Positions 1 to 12,100 of a stretch of DNA of 64,000 nt are shown here, piece after piece (the stretch's first letter is position 1; each line of letters starts with the position of its first letter). The stretch lies in NCBI RefSeq assembly GCF_028769735.1, contig NC_088178.1, forward strand, positions 16,318,357 through 16,382,356. Reading direction: 5' to 3'. The notes beneath the pieces are model-generated. The model was given only the letters and a program-made list of their open reading frames with translations. It ran no database searches and had not been told where the DNA came from. The stretch comes from Zonotrichia leucophrys gambelii. Lineage: Eukaryota > Chordata > Aves > Passeriformes > Passerellidae. The position numbers were made by a program, and so were the translations under genes.

Positions 1-3000
1 CAAGGGGGCAGAGGAGGGACCTGAAGAAGGGGTCAGGCTGTGCAAGGCCCCAAGGCACCACCAGCTGTCAGCTCTGTCTTTAGCTGACAGATATGTTTAA
101 ACTTGTGTTTTGCAGCCTCCAGGAGTGGGAATTCTTCATTTTCCTCATCAATCTGCTTCAGTTGTTTGCCTGGTTTACAGTCCTTTTTTCTAATGTCTAG
201 CTGTTTTATCTGGAAGTCTTGCCTGTGTTTTTCTCACTACAGCCTTGCTTCCTGCCCCACAGCCTTTATTTGTGGGCAAGGTTAAATAGGTTTGTTCTCT
301 TCTCAGCCACTGTTACTTTCATTTTCTGGGGCTTGTCTGAGGTAGGTAAAGTATCCTTGTAGGTGATGTACTGTAAACCCTTCATTATTCTTGCGAAACA
401 ATAGCAGAGCAGGTTTCTGGTGCTTCTGGAATCCTCATCTCTTTTACAATTTCTGGTGAAAATATCCAATACCTAGTTCAGGTTTAGGCTTGTGATAAGC
501 TGGCAGCCATAAAATGTCACCTACAATGAAAATAAAAACCAACTGATTTTTTTGGTGCTTGCTTATTTGTCCCATAAAACTACAGGAATTGCCCTACTAA
601 AGATGTGTTTATTCAGTGTCCACCCACTTAACCCTCTCTCTCAAAGGCTATCCAAATATTAACACTGTAACTGTCAGTGTAGCTCAGCTCACTCAATGCA
701 AGCATTGGTGCTTTTCTTTTGTTTGGTTTTTTTTTTAGTATCTTCATTGCTGGAGAAGAAAATGCCTTTAAAAGAGTGGAGATTGTTTTAAATCAGAAAG
801 TAAAATGGAACTGTTGCAAGCTGATTCCTTCTGAGCTATATGTGTGAAACAGAAGCTGGAATTTATTTAGTCACAAGATAAACAGTTTCTCCTGTTGATA
901 GTGGAAAATGTTCTCAACTCTGCCCCACACCCCAGTGCAGTATCTTTTGGAAGTGCCTGCCTGTGGGCTGAAGGCATGTGGGAAGCCTGTGGAGGGATTG
1001 AAATAGAGTGATAGTGAGAGATATTTATATCCACACCTGTAAGTACCAGCTGTGAGGTGAAAGGAAGCACACTTGGTTGCTGTTTCCTGAAAGAGAAGGG
1101 TAGAACTTGCAGTTAATATTTTAGGAAACAGACATTTCCTTTGGGATTGCCCTGCCCTGGAAGAGTAATTTTCTCAGGGGTTTGCCAGTAGAAAAGCAGC
1201 CATCCCTGCTTTACCCTTCTGTCAGTGACTTTTCCTCCATGTGTAAATGTATTGTATTTCTGTTTAAAGCCAAATCCATGTGTTTCAGATTGCTTTACCA
1301 GTTAAATCCACTTGTTCCATTTTCTGATCACCTTCCATGTGTTCTATGTCCTTTGCAGCTAATATATAGCTGAGGAGTGACAGCCAAGAAACCTTTACAA
1401 GCTGTAACTCCAGTTCAGCTCTCATAAGGCTTAAAATTATCAAGGCAGTTTATAGGGGCCACTGCTTTTCTTTTGATGAATTTCACTTAAAGTTTTTTTA
1501 TGTTACAGTCTTGCTGTATATAAAGACCTTAAGTTTCTTTACAACAAAGGAGTCCAACCGTATGTAGTGACCTGCAGAAGCCCATCACTTGTTTTTTGTT
1601 AAGCCTTGTGGAAAGACACGATTTGATTTATCTGATTCTTTCAAAACTTCCCTTCATGGTCTTTCCTCCCTACATTCTTGGCTTTTCCATATATTAGTCC
1701 ATTGGCAACAACAAAAATATGTTCCTAAAGTGATTTTATTTATTGGAACTCGTTGGGCAGAATGAAATCACTCAGGTGGGCAAAGAGAATGAGAGTAGTA
1801 GAAAGGGATTAACACAAGAAGTCATGGAATCTGCTGAGATAATTTAATACCATTTTATCCATATAGAGAATTTCTCAGATGCTCAGAAATTAACACAAAC
1901 ATACTCTGAAAGACAGGAACAGAGCAGCTGAAGCAAAAGAGCCAAATGAAAAAATGCCATCTCTTTTTAAGAAAAGTTTTATTATCTGTTGCTTTACTTG
2001 CTCTTTTTTCAGCTTATATGGAATGGAAAATTTTTACTACAGACTCTGGTGATTCCAATTATTTAGTTTGCTGGAGCAGCCACTGGTCATTTCTTTTTAG
2101 GACCCATCTGCATGGTTTTGATACTGAATCATTAAAATGTTGAATTAATTTTCTTTCTCCAGTTGTCAGCCTCCAGCAATCTCATCAGCAACTTGCTCAA
2201 GAGCCAGGTCCAGTCCCCTGGACCTTTGTTTGCTGGACCAGGGCCTTTTCCTCAGAGCAGATGGGGAAAGTCTGTCTAGGCAGGGCTGTGCTCTCCAGAG
2301 AGACAAATGGTCAGGCCATGTTTTATGTGGTAGAGGAAGTAAAGTATACTGGGAGGGAAAACAATTTCTTAAAAAGGAGACATAATTACATTATAAACAT
2401 CTAATTGAAAATTAAGTGGGAAAGCTTTCTAGTTTGTGTGCCTTTGTGAGTCTGTGTGAGTGATGACAGAGGGAGGGATGCATGTTGTGAAGTGCTTCAA
2501 AGATCCTGTCCCTTTGTGATCCTGCTCTGATTTGATGTTGCTGTATTTCTTCTGGCTAGCAGTGCTATTACCACAGTATCATGCCTACCAGATCTGTCAG
2601 CAGCAAAATGCTTGTGGAGAGAAATGAGACTCAAAATCATCAATTTGCTGAATAAGGAGAAGGTGTTTGAGCTGATTTTGTCTGGTTCAGGAAGGACAGT
2701 TATGACAGCAGTCCCTCAAGTCTAAGCATCAAATTTTATTAGTGTTGAGTCCCTGTTCTGATGGAATTAACCAGGAGAGAACATTGCCATGCCTTTTTTT
2801 TTTCTGTCTCCCTAATATGTTTTTTCAATGTGAAATTGAAATGTGTTTCAATCTTGGATTGTGACAGTTTTTCCTCAATGTTAACTGCTGTAAGACTTGA
2901 TAAAATTTTGCTTACTGTTCCAGTAGTTGATGAAATATTAAATGATGTATTTTCAGATACAGATTTCTAAATACACTTGCTTAAAATTTTTATATTAATT

Positions 3001-3113
3001 ATTACTAAACTGTACATTTTTAGTGCATGTATTTTGATAAATGGATAAACTGGGATGAAATTATCTTTTTGAAATAAAATATTTACAATATTTTATTCTA
3101 ATCCTTACTTTAG
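1..3113 (+). other. COL24A1 intron (3' part), upstream of first exon in window
   Basis: No Gly-X-Y exon, RNA gene or repeat family recognised. The first 60 bases are purine-rich with scattered GG but do not hold a triplet frame between splice sites. Confidence 0.6.
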
Positions 3114-3167
3114 GGAAAGCCAGGACAGAGCGGTTATGTGGGTGATCCTGGACCAGAAGGTTTGAAG
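3114..3167 (+). CDS. COL24A1: COL24A1 helix exon 1 of 33 in window
   Basis: 54 bp, six triplets, [18 protein letters not shown]. The acceptor is tttag and the donor gtgatg, which is weaker than its neighbours. This is the most upstream collagen exon seen, and it starts in phase 0. Confidence 0.93.
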
Positions 3168-6100
3168 GTGATGGTTTTATTATGAAATAAATATAATGTA
3201 TTTGGAATAGTTACACACAGCTATGTACAGTGACATACCAGTGAAAGCACAAAAAGAATATAAATGTGTATCATACTGATGATTCTGTTTCTTGCAAGAT
3301 CCCATTTTGAAAAAGGAGAAAATCATGCAGGAGGCAGGATTTCTAGGAGACAGGGATGTGTGAGCAAAGACTGCACCTGCTAAAATGACATTGAGCAGCC
3401 TGGGAATGTGAGGGTGCCTGGACCAGGGGGCAACAAGGGGCTCAGGGCAGTTCATACACTGGCAGGATTTTGGAAGTGTGAGTGGGGATGAGATGAAGGG
3501 CTGCTGCTCAAAGGGGGAGCTCCTGGCAGCAGAATTTCCCAGCGGTGATCTGCAATCTGCATAAACAGTGCACAAATAACTGTTTATCATTGTTAGATAA
3601 CTGGATTATAGTCCCAGCCAGATAAGCAATAGTGCTTACACTCCCGGCTTCCACCTGTGAAACACACGGCAGAATGTTCCAGTTATGTAACAGTGTTATT
3701 TTGGAGAACAGAATTAATCAGTACTTAATGACAGTTTCAAGATTTTGGGGGAAGGGGGAGAAGTTTGTTAAAATGTCATTGAAATGTCGATTTTCCTAAT
3801 ATTTCTTAACAAAATTACAGTAATCATAAAGTGGACAGGCAATATCTGCTTTTAAAGCAGTAGTGAAATAGTGAAGGTATTTTGCTGAAAGCCTTAAATA
3901 AAAATAGAATAATTAATTTATATTGTTTGCTGACCTAATGTGTTTTGTGAGCACTTAATTGATAGTTTTTATTTGTGCAGGCAAATCCTGAATATATTAG
4001 GACATCATTTTACCAGATCAAAATTAGCCACTGACAAAATTGGTTTTGGTTACTTAATTTTAGCTTTTAAAGTTTTAACTGGCAGATGTAATTTAGAAAA
4101 TAAGGAGGCTCCTAGGAAAACAGAGGACTTTAATATACACATATGAAAGAAATTACTTTTCTAGTGAACTCAATCATCTGCTTTCTGCATTTAACAGGGA
4201 GAAAAAGGAGACCAAGGAAACCTTGGAAAAACTGGTGAAGCAGTAAGCTTGAATTCTCTTTCTGGTTTAATTTTTAATTCTGTTTTATTTGTAAGCGAAT
4301 GAATAATTGGTTGCAGACATTTCTGATGAAGTTTGCTGTATTCAAAGCTGTAGTATGTCAGTTATACCTTTGTAATCTTTAAGATTCATACTCTTTAAAG
4401 AAATTTCCCATTTTAAACTTTTTCCAAAATTAACTCTACTTTTCTTCCAGCATGTTGTGTGAATATTGCAGGTGGTTGTAGGGATTTTCCAAGGCATGTT
4501 CATGTAAGTGAGTAAGTGATCCTTTTCCACTGCATCATTTGAGAGGCTGCATTTAGCCTGAGATGAATTTTGCTTCTGTCTCTGCTCCATAAAATCACAG
4601 AGCTCAAGGTGACCTTGTGGTGACACATATCCATCCTCTTCTGCCTAGGCAGGATCTGTTATCTTTGCATAATTTCTGACAAATATTTGTCTAACCAGTT
4701 ATTAAAAAGTTCCAGGACCAGGGCTTCTCTATTTTTTAAAAAGTTCTTTCACTTGTGTAACCTGATTCCTTTCTGCTGGAAACAGCATTTTACATATGGT
4801 GGTTGTTATTCTGTGCCTCTTTCATTCTTTCTTTTCAGGCTTAACAGTCCCAATTCAATTAGCCTGTTATGTTTTTGAGATAATTTAAGTCACATTCTAA
4901 CTCCCTGTAGTCTGTTTCCAATTCATCCAAACATCTATGACTCCAGCTTACTGCCCAAGCTGCTAAGAGTGCTGAGAAAGAAAACATTGCTTCCTACAAG
5001 CCTATTTCTTGCATAGACATGCTCCCTTTTACAGTTGTGTGTTCTTATTCAGTTTGAGATCCACAACCTCCTATCCTGCTTTTTTTAAAGGCATGGTCTC
5101 TCTCAGTTCTTCCACTGCAGGTGCCTTTTTAGTTGATAGTTGTCACTGAAACATACCATGTTGGAATTATCTCTACTTAACTTCATCCCCTGCCCTTCTG
5201 TATTTATCTGGGATTTATGAGCAGATGTGAGTTTATTGGCCTATGCTTGAGTTACCCAAATATTGTGTAGAACATGACTAAATTGATTTTATTTCTGGAA
5301 TTCACCTATGCTGAAGAGAGATACCACACTTTGGTTTGGGCTTAGTGCTGTACTTCTCACATGAACTCTGTTCAGCTTAGTGGGTAGTCAGAGTCAGCTC
5401 CCCATTGTCTGCACAGCACTGAGCAGATGTACCTGAGGCACCTCATCTAATGGCTGGTGACTGCAGGAGTGGGACAAACTGCTGAGTGGTACAAACTTCA
5501 GCTCCACTGGGCACTCTGGAGGTTGTGCTCTGGGGAAGGGCACTGAGAAGCCGGACTCTCTGTTAAAAGCATCTGCTGACACAGGAAGCAGAAGTGCCAT
5601 GACATGCCACAATGTCCCCTTGAAAGTCATGCAGCATATCTCTAGGGGTGACTTTTTTTGTGTGTGAATTCTGTCTTTCAGCCTGTAACGTTAGGCAAAA
5701 CTGATAGCATTTACTATGTTTTACAGTGACATGCACCAAAACCCTCAACAAAAGACAAAGCTGTGCTCAATCTCGAATCCTTGCATCCATACTAGTGCAT
5801 GAAACAGCCACAGAACCTAGTTACTTAACTTTCTGGATTTGACATAGAATTTTTTTTTTTTTTTTGCTCCACAGTGAGCTTGAATTCAGTGGACAAATTT
5901 TGCACAACTCAGTTATTTTGTATAAGCATAATGTCTTTCACCACTAGAAGAGCTCCATTCTATGTAGTAATTACTAGCTCAAACACATAATCAATGATGA
6001 TACGTTGCAGTGATGTTAAATAAAATCATCATACCAGTACCTGACTACAGTCAGGGGCAAGCTGCAAGAAGGAAATAATATTTTCTATGCCAAACAAACC

Positions 6101-9100
6101 CTGTTACAGTCTTGTAAAGAAAGATAATTATAGCCAATCATTAATTGCCATTTCCCACTTGTGATATTTGGCGAACTTACGTGATACAGAACGGCACACA
6201 ATACCTGAAAACCAAAATAGTTTCTAAGTTATTGATAAATATTTCTTATTTTTACCTGTGGGTTGTAGAATATCTTCTGCTTTATGTACATTTATCTAAT
6301 CAAATGAGCTTCATAGGTCCTTGATGTGTGGTGACCTTTGCATTGTCTGGCAGCAGAGGACCAGTGCCCACTGCATGACCTTTAGGGGGATAATACATAT
6401 TTTGTTGTCATTGAGGCCAGTGGTGAAACATCAAGAGGAGACACAAGCACACTCAACTCTTAGACCTTTCAAAACTCCTTTCCTTCACCTTATTCACCAC
6501 TGCAATCTGTAACAGTTAAGCTTTTCCAAAAAGAATTGAAAAGTACTAACAGGAAGAATATGGTTTTTCTCATATGCATAAAGTGCTTTTCCAGACATCA
6601 GTCCTGATGCAAAATATTCACTTCTGTATGCTTTGGACACAGACCTTGCTTCCAGCTTCTCAACAGCTTCTGTTTGTAACAAGTAATTTCTCTTTCCCTT
6701 GGCACGCACACAGAGTATGGACTTGTTAATTCACAGATAAATCCACTCACTGTTATTCAGCATTGGCTCTGATGGCATGAGCGCATCTCTGGAATCAAAC
6801 ATGCCACACACAAACAAAAAAAAAAATTGAAAACCAAAGTGCAAAAGCAAAGTACAAGTGCTACCAACCACTGGGACAGATTTTGAGATGGAGTCAAAGA
6901 AAGGGGCATATCTGTCCTTACTGATGCCTTATGCAGTTTGTGTGCTACCTGGTGCTTGGTGGCACTAAATACAGAGAGGAACTGTACAAATAGCAGTAAA
7001 AATGTGCAAGTACTGTAAAGTTTATTTGATATTAAAGGCAAAAGGAAAAAGAAATTGCTAAAATGTTGATAATAAGCCCAATGTCTAAAGAATTTTGTGT
7101 ATTTGCTTTTTCCCTTCTGCACCACGACCTCAGCAGCTTCCCCTTTTGGCTTGTCTACAGTTTTCTGTTTATTCATTACATCTATGGACAGACTTCTTCA
7201 AATTACAGGATGTAGCACATATTTTCAAGTCCATGGTAAAAATATATTATACTGGTTCTTAGCAGTGGGGAATCCATCATAGCATTCCAGTTTTCCAAAT
7301 GACAACTAGTGCATTTCCTGAATAAGCTGTCCAAAGAAGCAATTTTGCAATCATAACTCCTGTAAATGCTGAATTCATTGAAAATTATGCCATGACCACA
7401 TGTGCCTGTCTGCTATTGATACCAAAGGGTTGTGCCAATATTTTTCTTCTGTTTCTTTCAATTTGCTTACTTCCCCTGGTATCATCCATCTCTTGTCATT
7501 GACTAAAATGTCTGCAACACCTGTTTGAGGTTGCAAAATAGTTATTCCATTTCTCTAGCAGCTTTCCCAGGTCCTGCTTAATACCTGCTTTGAAGAGCAC
7601 AAATGGCAATTCTGCACAAGCAGGGAAACTTCAACAGCAGGAGATTGGACTGTAGCACTTGGCTTTTCAGCCTAGTAAGGTGGAATATGTGCTGAAATTC
7701 AGCTCTGTCAATAGGATAGAAGCCCCAGCATCCAACATTTCTTAGGTCACATGAAGCTGCTGATTCCTCAGAGCACATTTCTGCCAAAATATTTCTGGAT
7801 GCTTGTCCACTGTGGAAACAGAGCAGACTAAATTTATGAAATGTTTGCTGTGCTCATAAGCATAAATGACACACATTTAAGAGTAGACCAGGAATGTGCT
7901 TCAAGTCAGACTTCAGACACTATTCCTTAACCAAATCCTACAACAAAAGCTGGTTTTTTGGCTACAGCATATGTTGTGTTTGTTTAAAGGGGAAGGGAGG
8001 CAGATTGAGGTGGGGCTGCTTGGTTCAGCAGAGCCCTGAGCTGGGGTAGAATCCAGCAGCTGTTCCTTGCTGCAGGATATTTGGTTAACTGCAGGACCAA
8101 CAGGTCCAATTGAAGAGGGATTGGTTAAGATAGTGAGAACCAAGGGAACAGCAGACAGAGCAAATTTACACTGCTGATGAGACAAAATCTTTTGGAAGCC
8201 ATGCCAAAAGAAACAACCCTTTCAGCTATTGAGAAAATTCCCCTTATATTTTGGGGGAGGAAATTTTTTTTCTTTGCTGACATGTGCAACTGGATGTTTT
8301 TATGTTAGATAAATGCAGTTCAGTGATGGAGAGCAAATATTTGAAACTGATTTCAGTCATCTCCTACAAATGATCAATTTGCTAAAATTTGTTAAAGAAA
8401 TTCAGCCTGTACACTTCTGAATTAGAAATCCTTGATGTTTGTACACACATTGAGACAGAGTAGAAGGGTAGAACTGTCAGCTGTAGTATGTGCAACTGGT
8501 GTCAAAAGGCAGAGTTCGTGAACACAAATCCTGGAAAAATAATCTCCAGAAATTACATGTCAGCAAATTTCCCTGGTTGCACATAGTTTTTGAAACAACA
8601 GAAGGAAACCAAGCTGAAATAAAAAGTGCTTTGCCATGAAAAAACCCTTACAGTGCAGCAAAGGAAAAGCAGTGATGTTCAGGCTGTGGATGGCAGCTCC
8701 AGAGCAGGCTGTAAATGGTCAGTCTGCAGGAGTCTGTGAAGGACAATAAAATACTGCAGGCAGGCCATGTACCTTGTAGCTGAGCTGCTTTTGGGAAGAA
8801 TTACCATAAAGCAATTACTACGTCCTTCAGAGGGGTAAAAATCAGCTGGATTAGGCACCAGGGATGCATAATTCAGGGAGAATGGAAACTGCAATTCCTT
8901 CTGCTTGAAGAAAAGATTAAGTGAACTTTAACTGATGTGTTCAGGATGCTCAACAGAAGGAGTTGTTTGAATTATCCTGAAAAGTCTGGGCTTTAGGGAT
9001 ATACAAAAGAGAATTTTAAACCATAGGCTAAAAGATAAGTCAATTGAGGAAAGCCTTTTTTCCAAAGTCTGGTGAATGCATGGGACATTGCCAAGGGCTT

Positions 9101-12100
9101 CCAAAGAGGGAACTGCTCCAGCTGCTTTCAGAAAGCGGTTGGATAGAGATTATTGTGGGTTCTGTGAAGGACTTAACAGTGAATGGCAATAAAGGTGCTT
9201 CTGTGTCTTACCTTGTGCTTGTTTCTACCCCAGGTGACCTGATATGCTATAGCTCCTGCTGAGAGGAGTGCAGAAGGAGTTACAGTAGCTAGAAGTTAGC
9301 TTTATCAAGCTGCTGCTCATTTTTCTTGAAGGATTTTTTGCTAGTGGTTCTTTTTATCATTTTGGTTTCAGCTGTTTTTTAGGGTTCATAATAGTACCTG
9401 CACATGATATCTGCAGTTCAGCTTCCAAAATTTTGTCAGTGAGCACATCCTACCCCCACTTGGTCAGGCAGCTTCCCTTAAATGCAAGCATTCCTCTACA
9501 GGTAGAGGAATATCAAATCTCTATCAAATAGAATTACCCTGCTTTACACTGGCAGCAAAATTTAATAAATTTATTTATTTCTTAAAACTCCTGTTGAGTA
9601 GGTGATTGGTGCCAGTACATTTTGCTTTTCAAATATTCAGGTAGTTGAGTTTCTTTAAAGAATGGAGTAAAATATCAGCTGCAGGGTGCAAATATGGTGC
9701 ATCTCTGCTCTTATTCACTTCCTCCATTGGCCATAGCAAATCACACATTTTCATTTAGATTATCACCTCTGGTTGATTACAAACCAAGTTTCTCAACAGA
9801 CAGAAAATTAATAAAAAAATGTCATTGTGACAAGATAGTATTTTAAATGTATTATGTCATCTTATTAAATGAATGTTGAATAAAGATGTTTGAGAAAGCT
9901 GAACTGTAAATGAAATAGCACTGGATTGGAAAATTTTCAATTATCTCAGAAGAGCATATTAAAGTACAACCTGGCAGGTAACTGCTGTCGTGGGAATATT
10001 TGGAACTAGCTGTATATTCATTTCTCACTAGCAGGTTTTTCAATGGATTACTCTATACTTGAGTTTGCATTAAGTGTACAATGTGTTTTCAATTATTCAA
10101 CTGCAGTCCAGTTTCTAACACAGAGCATATGCCCTGGCAAGATGTTTTTGTCTTTCTCAGGCATGTGTTAGTTGTGAGATCTGGTCTTTGATTCATTTTC
10201 TACAAAATGGTCCTGTCAAGAAGGTTTCTAAAATGCTGTTATTATGCTGCTATTTTCACTGGAGACTTTTACACAAGTCCTTGTAAATGAAAGTTGATGA
10301 CTGTTTTTTTAATAAGTTGCTGATTTCTTTTTTTAATCACTTCAGGATTTTTGCTTCACTTTTTTGTTTTCTAATATATTCAGTTTTCTATTTGGAATCC
10401 ATCACTGCTCCCCAGAGGATTGAAGGGATGCTGGAAGACATTGATTCAACAGATCTGCTTTGGACTGTATTCATTTTCTTACATAAGATGGAGAGAGTTG
10501 AAACCTCAATCCAGTCCTAGTAGCTGCTCTTATAGCAAGCCAGTCCAAATCTGGGATTTCAAGAGACACATGATCTTACAGAAAGTCTGTCAGGAATGAT
10601 GTAGGGACATCACTTTATGGTTAATATGTTGACAGAACAAGATGTTTTGCTCTCTGTACTTTCTTTTTACTGAATACTACTAATTGTTTGAAACTCAAGA
10701 TTCTATTCTTAAGTAAGTATTTTGGCTCTCTTGCCTGTGTGCATACCAGCCCTAGCATTTTCTCAGTCTCAGATACTTGACCTCTGTTTTGGAAGTCAAA
10801 TGGAGGAGCATTTAGTTAACCTGTCATGAATTTCTTTCGCCTTCATACCTTCTGAAGTCCCTGTTGCTTCTAGCATTTCACTGGCTTCACTTCTAGTCAT
10901 CTTGACTATTGTTTTGCTTTCCATGGATATCCAATTCCAGGTATGCCAAGTTTCTTTTACATCTTTTTATCAGCCTTCTTAGCGTTTTTACCATAAATTT
11001 TCTTAACTACTTTTGAGGAATAGCCAATGTATAAGAAACGTTCTGTTTAATAGCCAGCTTCGGTCCTCTCTCTGGAGGGTGCCATAGGCTTGCCCTAATG
11101 TGCTAGGGAATACAAGAGCACATTCACAGTCACTGCTTCCTAGTCATTGCTGCTCTTGCAGCCCAGAGCAACCAAATTGGGAAGACAGTACTTCTGAATT
11201 GAAAAGAGAACTTGAGCAGAGCTGTACATTGAATGATTCACTGCTGGGGCAAGGCACAGCTCTCCATCTTTCTGATCAGCATCTTCAGTCCTGCAAACAG
11301 CATGGCATTGGCCATGGGTGGGAGATCAGGAGTGTCTCTCTGGGGAGAGAACAGGTCTGAGTTTCACCTTGGCTCTAATTATGTCTTCTGTTCTTTCTGG
11401 AACAGGGGAATCAAAGTGATTCATCTTTAGCATTTTGAAACTGTACCTCCACACCTCTTACCTTGATAAGCAGGAGCACAGGGTAATTCTTTGTCTCACA
11501 GCTTTCAGCCTGCTACTGAGGCCTACTGTTGGCTCTGACTCGGGGCTCTCACTCTCAAAATCCATCACAAAAGTCCCTGGTTGCTGCCAGTGACGTCGGG
11601 GCCATTGCCTCAGTGCCAGTATCACCAGGACCCATCTCTGGCTGCTGCCAGGGCAGGAGACATCTCAGTTCTGACATATAATACACAAGTTCCCACACAT
11701 CATATATCAGTCCAGTGGCCATACAGGTGCCTGCTTATCTCTTTAGTTCCTTCCATAAAGTAATTTGTGCCAGTACTGTCAGCCTCAGAAGTAGCTGTAT
11801 CGCTGGCTCTTTGCCATATGTTCAAACTGTGGGATTTCCAGCATAGCTAGCAGTCCAAGAGAACAAGTAATCATAAAATCTCTACTTACTTTACACCTGT
11901 TTTGTTAAAGGACTTGAGGCTGAACTGTATCCAGATTCTACAGATAAAGACTGCATTTTTAATTTTTTTAAGTAATGCCATTTTTTCCAAATTGTACTTC
12001 AATGCCAGTGCAGTGCTACTAATGCTAGTTCCTTCTTGCACACATAAAGATGGCAATGCCAATGTGTGAATTGACATAACTTTCTCTTTTTTTTCCTTTT

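Noticed and set aside
1..90. Purine/GG-rich start of the window that looks a little collagen-like
   Set aside because: No frame gives consecutive Gly-X-Y triplets between plausible splice sites.
6757..7176. 139-codon open frame on the - strand with hydrophobic stretches and a Lys-rich start
   Set aside because: It could be read as a small membrane protein or processed pseudogene, but I recognise no family and see no poly(A) tail, splice structure or promoter.
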